Assembly: GCA_019163175.1 (NCBI GenBank)
Contig: JAFLKN010000024.1
Span: 1 to 51,141, forward strand
DNA: 51,141 nt
DNA from: Prolixibacteraceae bacterium
Lineage (GTDB): Bacteria > Bacteroidota > Bacteroidia > Bacteroidales > Prolixibacteraceae
Direction: 5' to 3'
Each line of letters opens with the position of its first letter. Within the stretch, counting starts at the first letter, position 1. The position numbers and the translations under genes are program-made. Below the pieces are notes generated by a model. The model was not told where the DNA came from. It saw only the letters and a list, made by a program, of their open reading frames with translations, and ran no database searches. Shown in pieces: positions 26,737 to 34,123 of this stretch.

Positions 26737-28752
26737 TTATTTCGATTTACCTTTCAGGATTTCCTGGTAGCGGAACATTTCATCGCGAAGGCGGGCAGCT
26801 TCGTAAAAATCGAGTTCTTTAGCTGCAGCTTCCATGTCTTTTTTGAGTTTGGCAATTGCCTTTTCAAGTGCAGGTGCACTCATATACTGAACAACCGGAT
26901 CAGCAGCCAGATTAGTAGGCTCGTCACCACCGTATGCTTTCACTTTCATGCCCACACTTCCGTAACCCACAATCTCGCGGCTAGCCTTTACAATTTGGGT
27001 TGGAGTAATGTTATTCTCAATATTGTATTTCAACTGTTTGGCGCGGCGGTAATTTGTCGAATCGATGGTTTTTTGCATTGAGTTCGTCACTTTATCGGCA
27101 TACATGATCACCATTCCGTTTAGGTTTCGGGCAGCACGGCCGGCTGTTTGCGTCAATGAGCGTTCCGAACGCAAAAAACCTTCTTTATCGGCATCCAAAA
27201 TAGCCACCAGCGATACCTCAGGCAAATCCAATCCTTCCCGGAGCAGGTTGATACCAACCAGCACATCAAATTCACCTTTTCGCAAATCCTCCAGAATCTG
27301 GATACGTTCGAGGGTATCCACATCTGAGTGGATATACCGCGTTTTTACGCCCATGTTGGCCAGGTAACTGCTCAGTTCTTCTGCCATTCGCTTGGTCAGA
27401 GTAGTTACCAGTACGCGTTCGTTGCGTTCAATCCTCAAATGGATTTCATGCATCAGATTATCGATCTGGTTGATGCTCGGGCGAACCTCAATAATTGGAT
27501 CAAGCAATCCGGTTGGACGAATGATCTGTTCCACCACAATTCCTTCCGATTTTCCCAATTCATAATCTGCAGGCGTGGCGCTAACAAAAACAGTTTGATC
27601 GACTACACTTTCAAATTCATCAAAGGTCAATGGGCGGTTATCGATGGCCGAAGGAAGGCGGAAAGCATACTCAACCAGGTTCATTTTGCGCGAACGGTCA
27701 CCGCCAAACATTGCTCTTATTTGGGGCAATGTTACGTGACTTTCATCGATGACCGTAACAAAATCATCAGGAAAATAATCGAGCAAACAGAACGGACGAG
27801 AGCCGGGCAAGCGTCCATCAAAATATCGTGAATAATTCTCAATACCCGGACAATAGCCCAATTCACGCATCATTTCCATGTCGTATTCCACCCTTTCCTG
27901 AATGCGCTTGGCCTCAACGGGTTTACCAATTTCCTGAAAAAATGCGATCTGTTTAACCAAATCGTCCTGTATCTGACGAATGGCCAACTGCATCCGTTCT
28001 TTAGTAGTAACAAATATATTGGCCGGATAAATCACTGCAACATCAAGTGATTCGATGGTTCCGCCCCCAACCGGATCTAACGAATAAATTTCTTCAATAT
28101 CGTCGCCCCAGAAAACAATCCGGAAAGCAATATCAGCATATGCCGGAAAAATATCTACGGTGTCGCCTTTTACCCTAAAATTTCCACGATTAAATTCCAC
28201 CTCGTTGCGCGAATAAAGAGCATCTACCAATCTTCGGAGAAATACGTTCCTACTGATGGTTTCACCTCTCGAAACCTGGGTAACGTTGGCATGAAAATCT
28301 TCCGGATTCCCGATTCCATACAAACACGAAACCGATGAAACCACAATCACATCACGCCTTCCGGAGAGCAACGAAGAAGTCGTACTCAAGCGAAGTTTCT
28401 CAATATCTTTATTAATGGAAAGATCCTTTTCGATGTAGGTATCGCTCGATGGCAAATAGGCTTCGGGCTGGTAATAATCGTAATACGACACAAAATATTC
28501 CACCGCATTTTCAGGAAAGAACTGCTTCATTTCGCTATACAGCTGGGCTGCCAGCGTTTTATTGTGACTCAATACCAGCGCCGGACGGTTTACTTCGGCT
28601 ATTACATTAGCCATGGTAAACGTTTTTCCTGAACCGGTTACGCCAAGCAGGGTCTGAAATGTTGTTCCTTCACGTAACCCTTCTGCCAGCTGCTTAATAG
28701 CTTCAGGCTGGTCACCGGTTGGTTGATATTCAGAAACAATTTTGAAGTCCAT
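26737..28752 (-). CDS. uvrB: UvrABC system protein B
   Basis: UvrB is the DNA-damage-verifying helicase-like subunit of nucleotide excision repair. It is loaded by UvrA and recruits UvrC. The 671-aa length is standard. Visible motifs are Walker A GVTGSGKTFT (about 38-47), the beta-hairpin region YYDYYQPEAYLPSSDTYIEKD, the DEAD-like VIDESHVTLPQ, helicase motif VI QTAGRAARN, and the C-terminal UVR motif (KKDMEAAAKELDFYEAARLRDE) that binds UvrC. It lies 66 bases after an endonuclease/phosphatase-family lipoprotein gene on the same strand and has no clear promoter of its own, so cotranscription is possible. The typical SOS operator of Gram-negatives is not recognised. Confidence 0.97.
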   Translation of the reverse strand: MDFKIVSEYQPTGDQPEAIKQLAEGLREGTTFQTLLGVTGSGKTFTMANVIAEVNRPALVLSHNKTLAAQLYSEMKQFFPENAVEYFVSYYDYYQPEAYLPSSDTYIEKDLSINKDIEKLRLSTTSSLLSGRRDVIVVSSVSCLYGIGNPEDFHANVTQVSRGETISRNVFLRRLVDALYSRNEVEFNRGNFRVKGDTVDIFPAYADIAFRIVFWGDDIEEIYSLDPVGGGTIESLDVAVIYPANIFVTTKERMQLAIRQIQDDLVKQIAFFQEIGKPVEAKRIQERVEYDMEMMRELGYCPGIENYSRYFDGRLPGSRPFCLLDYFPDDFVTVIDESHVTLPQIRAMFGGDRSRKMNLVEYAFRLPSAIDNRPLTFDEFESVVDQTVFVSATPADYELGKSEGIVVEQIIRPTGLLDPIIEVRPSINQIDNLMHEIHLRIERNERVLVTTLTKRMAEELSSYLANMGVKTRYIHSDVDTLERIQILEDLRKGEFDVLVGINLLREGLDLPEVSLVAILDADKEGFLRSERSLTQTAGRAARNLNGMVIMYADKVTNSMQKTIDSTNYRRAKQLKYNIENNITPTQIVKASREIVGYGSVGMKVKAYGGDEPTNLAADPVVQYMSAPALEKAIAKLKKDMEAAAKELDFYEAARLRDEMFRYQEILKGKSK

Positions 28753-28818
28753 AAAAAAGTTTCAAGTTTCTTGATTCGAGTCTCCGCTAGCTATTTGTTG
28801 GTGGATGTATACCAAATT

Positions 28819-29835
28819 TTATTTTACAATCATCTTCAAACAAACCGGAAAATGATCGCTTACACCAGCTACATACTTATTACCAACATACGATCGATTT
28901 GGCGTTTTGTCTCCATTCTTATTGGTGAAAATCATCCAGTCATTGGAAAAAATAAATCCCTTTTTGTCCAATACCTGAAAGCGTTTACCTTTAATTAATG
29001 CATCAGAAACAACCAGATTGTCTAACATGTTCCAGCTTCCACTGAAAAAATAGGTTCCCAATCCCTTGGCGTCATCAGGCATCATCAGGTTAACCAGTCT
29101 GGCACCTGAATCCGGAGATTCTGCACCCAATGTTTCAAACAAACTTTTGTTGGCTGGCTCATCGTTCATGTCGCCCATGATGATAATCCGGGCATTTGCG
29201 TCTTTAGCCAAAATCTGATCGGTTCTACTTTTGAGTACCGAAGCTGCTAACACCCTTTTGGGTTCAGTTTTCTCATCACCACCAATCCGCGATGGCCAAT
29301 GATTTACAAAAATGTGAACTGTTTTATTTTTTATTTTCCCGGTAACGTGCAAAATATCACGAGTTTTAAACTCTGGGTCATCAGGAAAAACTACGGGCAA
29401 AGTTTCGTGACTGACTTCCTGAAACACATCTTGACGGTAAATCATGGCTACATCAATTCCACGATAGTCGGGACTTTCTTCATGAATGATACCATATTTT
29501 TGATTCTTGAGGACTCCAGTCTGAATTAAATCTTCCAGTACGGTGCGGTTTTCAACTTCCACCAGCCCAACAATTTCAGGAAGTTCTTTCTGATTAACTT
29601 CAGAAATTACCCGTACCAAGTCGTTAAGCTTTTTCTGGTAGCGTTCGCTGTCCCATTTCTTTTCACTAGTTGGAAGAAATTCTTCGTCCGGAATTTTCGG
29701 ATCATCAACTGTATCAAACAAATTCTCTACGTTATAAGAAACCACTGTACATTCATTGCGAAGCGTTCTTTTTACCGAAGAACATGAACTAAAAATAAAA
29801 ATCAGGACAACTAAAAAGTATAAATTATTTTTCAT
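28819..29835 (-). CDS. Endonuclease/exonuclease/phosphatase-family lipoprotein
   Basis: This 338-aa protein has a lipoprotein signal (MKNNLYFLVVLIFIFSSC, with Cys18 as the likely lipidated residue). The EEP fold follows: VVSYNVENLFDT supplies the first active-site Asn, LVEVENR the metal-binding Glu, NHWPSRIGG the catalytic-region His, IIMGDMNDEP the Asp-x-Asn pair, and VSDHFPV the terminal Asp-His. EEP enzymes hydrolyse phosphodiester or phosphomonoester bonds in DNA, RNA, lipids or inositol phosphates. Because this one is exported and lipid-anchored, extracytoplasmic nucleic acid or phosphoester scavenging is likely. It begins 3 nt after the HAD phosphatase gene. Confidence 0.87.
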   Translation of the reverse strand: MKNNLYFLVVLIFIFSSCSSVKRTLRNECTVVSYNVENLFDTVDDPKIPDEEFLPTSEKKWDSERYQKKLNDLVRVISEVNQKELPEIVGLVEVENRTVLEDLIQTGVLKNQKYGIIHEESPDYRGIDVAMIYRQDVFQEVSHETLPVVFPDDPEFKTRDILHVTGKIKNKTVHIFVNHWPSRIGGDEKTEPKRVLAASVLKSRTDQILAKDANARIIIMGDMNDEPANKSLFETLGAESPDSGARLVNLMMPDDAKGLGTYFFSGSWNMLDNLVVSDALIKGKRFQVLDKKGFIFSNDWMIFTNKNGDKTPNRSYVGNKYVAGVSDHFPVCLKMIVK

Positions 29836-29838
29836 AGT

Positions 29839-30447
29839 CTATTTTCCTATTGTAACTTCATAATATTGAGTAACATCAACCACCATCATTCCGGCAGTTT
29901 GCGCGGCTTGTATTCCGAGAATTCCGTCTTCAAAAACCTCACAATCTTCCGGAGGCACTCCCATCTGTTCGGCACATTTCAGAAAAGTCTCAGGATTTGG
30001 CTTGAAATTCGCCACATCCTCACTTGTTACCAAAATATCAAAATAGTCCTTCAATCCGATAATTCCCAACGTTTTCATTGAAAGTCGTCTTGACCCTCCG
30101 GTTCCGACAGCCATCGGTATTTTACCATGATTTTCCCGAACAAGATCCGTTACTATTTTGATTTCAGGAGTCAGGTGCATGCTATTTTCAAACTCAGCCT
30201 CTTTGATATCGCCCATTTCCTTTGGATCAATATTTTTTCCAAAAATCTCATTGAGCTTTTCAACGGTTGGATAAAGCGGTATGCCTGCCAGGCGTGAGAA
30301 TAATTCAGGCGTAAATTCAATACCATACCGGGCTGCTGCATTTTTCCATGCAATGTAATGAATTGGCATTGTATCGGCCAAGGTTCCATCCAGGTCAAAT
30401 ATCAATCCCTTTGCTTTGGGATTTACTTTTAGGTTTGCTTTTATCAT
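29839..30447 (-). CDS. HAD-superfamily phosphatase/beta-phosphoglucomutase-like
   Basis: This 202-aa cytoplasmic HAD hydrolase has motif I FDLDGTLADT (Asp18, Asp20), motif II VGTGGSRR, motif III Lys in FKPNPETF and motif IV FEDGILGIQAA. The helical cap follows motif I (about 30-85), as in beta-phosphoglucomutase and YqaB/YniC-type sugar-phosphate phosphatases. The Asp20 acid/base and the cap type do not decide between mutase and phosphatase. The start at 30447 was chosen because a -7 box lies at 30471-30478. The open frame extends 60 codons further upstream but would run through that promoter. It is the first gene of a run with the EEP lipoprotein and perhaps uvrB. Confidence 0.88.
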   Translation of the reverse strand: MIKANLKVNPKAKGLIFDLDGTLADTMPIHYIAWKNAAARYGIEFTPELFSRLAGIPLYPTVEKLNEIFGKNIDPKEMGDIKEAEFENSMHLTPEIKIVTDLVRENHGKIPMAVGTGGSRRLSMKTLGIIGLKDYFDILVTSEDVANFKPNPETFLKCAEQMGVPPEDCEVFEDGILGIQAAQTAGMMVVDVTQYYEVTIGK

Positions 30448-30470
30448 TATTTTTTTTGTCTGATTTGCGC

Positions 30471-30478
30471 CAAAATTA
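30471..30478 (-). promoter_or_regulatory. Candidate -7 box TAATTTTG (minus strand)
   Basis: An exact TAnnTTTG match lies 23 bases before the HAD start codon at 30447, predicting a leader of about 17 nt. No -33 TTTG is evident. It fixes the start of the HAD gene. Confidence 0.48.
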
Positions 30479-30560
30479 GCCATTAAAACTGCAAGAACAG
30501 TTGTAATGTTTTTTGTTTGCTTAAAAATTAACACTTTTGCTATAGAGTAAATCCGATAAT

Positions 30561-30950
30561 ATGATCTCAAATACAATAGTTCAATATGCCAGTCTGGCAC
30601 AATGGGCACTTTTTCTGGGCATTGCATTAACTCTTTTCGGTTGGTTCGAGAAAAAGGATAAGGTTTTAATTGCCGGGCAACTTTTATTCCTTGTGCTGAG
30701 TTTATCCGCCATTTGGATTCTTTTTATTGAGAATGTAAGTAGCCCACAGGCAATAGACGGAAAAGTAACCAAGGAGATGGCTCTAATGATTTTTTTTAAA
30801 GGATCTATCCTGCTGGGAGTATTAGACCTTGCTTCGTTACTGATAAGAATATTTAAACTTCGTTTTCAAAAATTAAGCTATGCAGTAGTTATACTTGTAG
30901 CATTAATGTTGTTTTTTATGGTGTTTAATATCCTTCAAATGCCCGCCTAA
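30561..30950 (+). CDS. Small integral membrane protein, unknown function
   Basis: This 129-aa protein has four predicted membrane spans (about 10-28, 38-56, 72-92 and 103-125) joined by short loops; the charged FEKKD loop lies between the first two. No catalytic or binding motif was recognised. It is divergently oriented from the HAD gene, with a possible degenerate -7 box (CACTTTTG) about 20 bases upstream, and is followed closely by a strong terminator, so it is a single-gene unit. The coding sequence has normal start and stop context and hydrophobic segment spacing, which argues that it is real. Confidence 0.72.
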   Translation: MISNTIVQYASLAQWALFLGIALTLFGWFEKKDKVLIAGQLLFLVLSLSAIWILFIENVSSPQAIDGKVTKEMALMIFFKGSILLGVLDLASLLIRIFKLRFQKLSYAVVILVALMLFFMVFNILQMPA

Positions 30951-30987
30951 ACCAATGGTAAAACCCAAATGGTGACAGTCTGAAAAT

Positions 30988-31020
30988 AAAGATACCGTGG
31001 GTTAATGCCACGGTATCTTT
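30988..31020 (+). terminator. Rho-independent terminator
   Basis: A perfect 10-bp stem (GATACCGTGG/CCACGGTATC) encloses a 7-base loop, extended by AAA/TTT pairs. Its left arm and loop start (GATACCGTGGGTT) are identical to those of the terminator at 46818. Confidence 0.88.
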
Positions 31021-31265
31021 GAAAATTCCTAAAATCTGCAACTTTCCTTACAGACAAAATGAGAAAACCCTGAGAAAAAATGAACAATCGAGTATGTAAA
31101 AAACAAATGCGTTTAAATCAGTTCCAAACTGGAGAATACCTCCAAAACTCAATTAAAAGAACTACGCTTTCATTATAGACTTCCAGATAAATCAGTCCTC
31201 TTAATTGACGAAACAAATCTAGTGTTGAGAACTCAATCTGTCGATTAGAGGGTGGTTAGAAATTT

Positions 31266-31283
31266 ATTAGAAATTCATTAGAA
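31266..31283 (+). promoter_or_regulatory. Candidate OmpR-family operator, 11-bp direct repeat
   Basis: ATTAGAA occurs twice with starts exactly 11 bases apart, the spacing on which dimeric OmpR-type regulators bind head to tail. It lies 25 bases before the -7 box of the adjacent response-regulator gene, consistent with autoregulation. An overlapping inverted repeat (ATTCATT at 31273-31279 and AATGAAT at 31285-31291) is also present. The remaining bases from 31021 to 31265 hold nothing recognisable. Confidence 0.42.
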
Positions 31284-31308
31284 TAATGAATTATTGCTGA
31301 TTGTATCT

Positions 31309-31316
31309 TAGTTTTG
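31309..31316 (+). promoter_or_regulatory. Candidate -7 box TAGTTTTG
   Basis: An exact TAnnTTTG match inside GTATCTTAGTTTTG. The same 14-base context recurs with two changes before the paralogous regulator gene (46541-46553). The predicted start near 31323 leaves about 12 nt of leader and excludes the TTG start at 31314. Confidence 0.52.
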
Positions 31317-31334
31317 CCACAAAAAATAAGGGAA

Positions 31335-32027
31335 ATGGTCGAAACACATATCTTAATCGTTGAAGATGAATTACGATTAGCCGAAATCATTCAAAAGCAG
31401 CTACAAGAATCTGGATTTAAAGCAGATGTGGCCAATGATGGATATGTTGGGAAAAGGATGATAGAAAACTTCAATTACGATCTGGTCATTCTTGATATAA
31501 ATCTACCCTTGATGAATGGATACGAACTATGCAAAGAGATCAGAAAAAAGAACAGCAAAATTCCAATCATCATGCTTACTGCCCTTGGAACGCCAGATAA
31601 CAAACTAATTGGATTTGAAGCCGGTGCCGACGACTATGTACTTAAGCCTTTTGATTTTAGAGAGTTACATGCCAGAATAAATGTTTTCATTAAGAGAAAA
31701 AATATTACCGTACCCGAGTCGCGCAAATTAAATATTGCTGACTTCGAAATGGATTTGGACACAAAGACTGCCTCGCGGGCAGGTAAGAAAATTGATTTGA
31801 CTTCGAAAGAATTTGCCTTAATGGAAACGTTTCTGTTAAATAAGGATAAGCTTTTGTCGCGCGAATTTATTATTGAGAAAGTCTGGGATCTGGACTTTGA
31901 AACAGGAACAAATATTATTGATGTGTACGTGAATTACTTACGAAAGAAAATCGACAAAGACTTTGAGCCTAAGATTATCCACACTAAATTTGGGTTTGGA
32001 TTTTACTGCAGCGAAAAAGAGTTGTAA
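31335..32027 (+). CDS. OmpR-family response regulator
   Basis: This 230-aa DNA-binding regulator has a receiver domain (about 1-120) with acidic pocket Glu10-Asp11, phospho-acceptor Asp54 in VILDINLP, Thr82 and Lys104 in VLKPFDF. A winged-helix domain (about 130-230) contains LTSKEFALMETFLLNKDKLLSRE and the recognition helix segment TNIIDVYVNYLRKKID. The ATG at 31335 is preferred because the predicted transcript begins just before it. The partner kinase gene starts one base after its stop codon. It is a close paralogue of the regulator at 45785-46474 and of the CusR/CopR type. The signal sensed cannot be inferred. Confidence 0.93.
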   Translation: MVETHILIVEDELRLAEIIQKQLQESGFKADVANDGYVGKRMIENFNYDLVILDINLPLMNGYELCKEIRKKNSKIPIIMLTALGTPDNKLIGFEAGADDYVLKPFDFRELHARINVFIKRKNITVPESRKLNIADFEMDLDTKTASRAGKKIDLTSKEFALMETFLLNKDKLLSREFIIEKVWDLDFETGTNIIDVYVNYLRKKIDKDFEPKIIHTKFGFGFYCSEKEL

Positions 32028-32028
32028 T

Positions 32029-33375
32029 ATGAACATTAAAACACGATTATCCTTTCAATTTACTTTTGTCGTAATCGGCATCCTGCTTTTCTTTTCAGTA
32101 CTTGTATATTACTTTTCATACTCTAGTCAACGCTCAAAATTTAGGGAAATTCTGTTAGAGAAAGCCCAAAATACAGCCATTTTATTAATTAGTGTCGAAG
32201 GGATTGACTCCACCTTATTGAAGAAAATTCATCAAACTACAAGTTCTTTGGTCGAGGAAGAAATTGCACTTACCGATTCGGCTAACAACATCATATATAG
32301 CAACCGGACACATTATTTGTCGGAGAGAACCTTGCTCGAAAAATCATTTACATCGAGCCCGAACTATTTTGCAATCGGAGAAAAAGATGGCGTAAGCTAC
32401 AATCATACCATCGAGAAAAAAGCCTATCACGTTTATGTTTTAGCCTATGATGATTCGCGCGCCGAAAATTTAATTGAGCTGAGAACCATTTTATTTTGGA
32501 GTATCCTCTTTAGTGTCTGGCTTTCCATTACAGCATCCTATTTTTTCTCCAAATTGGCTATAAAACCAATATCGAATATCATTTCACAGGTAAAAGAGAT
32601 TAACTCGTCGAGGTTGAACAGCCGGTTAAACGAGGGGCGCCGAAGAGATGAGATCGAACAATTAGCCATTACCTTCAACCAAATGTTATCTGACCTCGAG
32701 TTGGTTTTTAAAAGTCAGGACGAATTTGTTTCGAATGCTTCACATGAATTAAGAACACCATTCGCCATCATGATTGCTGAATCAGATTATATTTTGGGGA
32801 AAGAACGAAACTCAGAGGAATACATTAAGCATATCTCTGGAATGGTTGAAGACCTCCGTAAACTCAATGCCTTGCTAAATAGTTTGCTCGAATTGGCACA
32901 ATTAAATCGCAATATTCAGATATTCTTATCTCCAATCAGGATTGACGAACTGATTTTCAGCACAGTGCAAGAAATAAAAACGAAATATCCCGGAAGAAAA
33001 ATTCTTCCAAAGATAGAGTACTCTGAAAATGAAAATGACCTGCTGATAACCGGCAATCAGGGATTACTTGAAATCGCTTTAAAAAATCTGATTGATAACG
33101 CATGTAAATTTTCTACGGAACAGGTAGAGATCAAACTTTTCATTTCCGAAGAAAGAATAATTGTCAAAATTATCGATCATGGTATTGGAATTCCGGCCGA
33201 CGAAATCAACACTATTTTTAAACCTTTCAGAAGGGGAACCAATGTAAAATACATTGGAGGCTTTGGTGTTGGTCTTTCAATTGTTTCAAAAATTATTGAG
33301 CTGCACCGAGCCAAGATCAAAGTTTCGAGTAATGAAAATGACGGTACGTGTTTCGAAATTTTATTCAGAAAATAA
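32029..33375 (+). CDS. Sensor histidine kinase
   Basis: This 448-aa inner-membrane kinase has two spans (about 10-33 and 160-185) flanking a roughly 125-residue periplasmic sensor, then a HAMP domain (KPISNIISQVKEINSSRL). The phospho-acceptor H-box SNASHELRTP carries His239. The ATPase domain has an N-box in NLIDNACKF and G-boxes in DHGIGIP and GGFGVGLSIV. It autophosphorylates and passes phosphate to the regulator gene one base upstream. Start MNIKTRLSFQFTF matches the paralogue MKLNIRTRLTFQFTY at 45781, confirming that the 22 upstream in-frame codons are not used. It converges with the dedA gene with a 13-base gap and no obvious terminator. Confidence 0.93.
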   Translation: MNIKTRLSFQFTFVVIGILLFFSVLVYYFSYSSQRSKFREILLEKAQNTAILLISVEGIDSTLLKKIHQTTSSLVEEEIALTDSANNIIYSNRTHYLSERTLLEKSFTSSPNYFAIGEKDGVSYNHTIEKKAYHVYVLAYDDSRAENLIELRTILFWSILFSVWLSITASYFFSKLAIKPISNIISQVKEINSSRLNSRLNEGRRRDEIEQLAITFNQMLSDLELVFKSQDEFVSNASHELRTPFAIMIAESDYILGKERNSEEYIKHISGMVEDLRKLNALLNSLLELAQLNRNIQIFLSPIRIDELIFSTVQEIKTKYPGRKILPKIEYSENENDLLITGNQGLLEIALKNLIDNACKFSTEQVEIKLFISEERIIVKIIDHGIGIPADEINTIFKPFRRGTNVKYIGGFGVGLSIVSKIIELHRAKIKVSSNENDGTCFEILFRK

Positions 33376-33388
33376 TTTCAATCGGGCT

Positions 33389-34009
33389 CTATTCTTTTTT
33401 CTTTTTATACTTCCAAATCAGGTAAGCAACAAACAACGCTCCGCAAGCCAGCAAGATATAAGAAAGTTCGTGCATATATTTATAAAGTAAATCTTGCTTT
33501 GTGTATAGATAGTAGCTAAGTGAAGCCAGAATAATATGCCAGATTGCTGAACCCATGGCAGTATAAAGAACAAACTGCTTAATATTCATCTTGGCAAGAC
33601 CGGCCGGAATAGAAATTAAGTGTCTGATTCCGGGAATTAAACGACCAATAAATGTAGAACTTCTTCCATGTCGGTTAAAATATGATTCTGCATGTTCTAC
33701 TTTAGCCTGATTCAGTAAGAACAATTTTCCAACTTTCGACTCTGCAAAACCATAAACAATAACCCGCCCGAGCCACCTTGCCATCACATAATTGAACATG
33801 GCTCCAATCACCGCTCCAAGAGTAGCAAACACCACAACAAGATAAACATTTAGCTCGCCTGTCTTTAATGCTTGCCAAATGGCTGGAGGAATAACCACCT
33901 CGGAAGGAAGCGGCACAAAAGAGCTTTCAATTGCCATCAGTAAAGTGATGGTAAAATAGTTCATATGGTTCATGTACCAGTCTGCCAATGATTGGAAATA
34001 TTCGAGCAT
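33389..34009 (-). CDS. DedA/VTT-family membrane protein
   Basis: This 206-aa polytopic inner-membrane protein of the DedA (SNARE-associated, VTT) superfamily has the early membrane-re-entrant motif ESSFVPLPSEVVIPP with its acidic residues, and the amphipathic FIGRLIPGIRHLISIPAGLAKM segment, whose Arg residues are essential in Escherichia coli DedA proteins. Three further hydrophobic segments and a Lys-rich C-terminus (WKYKKKKE) follow. Members translocate undecaprenyl phosphate or phospholipids, or support membrane potential homeostasis, and which applies here is unknown. The start at 34009 is fixed by a promoter with both boxes immediately upstream. Confidence 0.9.
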   Translation of the reverse strand: MLEYFQSLADWYMNHMNYFTITLLMAIESSFVPLPSEVVIPPAIWQALKTGELNVYLVVVFATLGAVIGAMFNYVMARWLGRVIVYGFAESKVGKLFLLNQAKVEHAESYFNRHGRSSTFIGRLIPGIRHLISIPAGLAKMNIKQFVLYTAMGSAIWHIILASLSYYLYTKQDLLYKYMHELSYILLACGALFVAYLIWKYKKKKE

Positions 34010-34032
34010 GGGATTTTGATTTATGTTGCGGT

Positions 34033-34063
34033 CAAAGATAATCGGACTAGTGAAAATAACAAA
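34033..34063 (-). promoter_or_regulatory. dedA promoter with -33 and -7 boxes
   Basis: On the minus strand TTTG (34060-34063) and TATCTTTG (34033-34040) are separated by 19 bases, the textbook Bacteroidota arrangement, and the leader is about 17 nt. The -33 box overlaps the T-tract of the purL terminator. Confidence 0.68.
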
Positions 34064-34067
34064 CAAA

Positions 34068-34100
34068 GAAAAAGGGCTTTCCCACAAAATGAGAAAGCCC
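34068..34100 (-). terminator. purL terminator
   Basis: GGGCTTTC (34074-34081) and GAAAGCCC (34093-34100) form an 8-bp stem. Read on the minus strand it is followed by CCTTTTTCTTTG. It lies 24 bases past the purL stop codon. Confidence 0.75.
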
Positions 34101-34123
34101 GCATATTTTCATGAACTTATCAA

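Noticed and set aside
27328-27831. A 167-codon plus-strand open frame inside uvrB
   Set aside because: It is antisense to conserved helicase motifs of uvrB and has no promoter or protein-like features of its own.
30448-30627. A 60-codon N-terminal extension of the HAD protein
   Set aside because: It spans the -7 box at 30471 and runs into the divergent gene; the HAD fold begins at the inner ATG.
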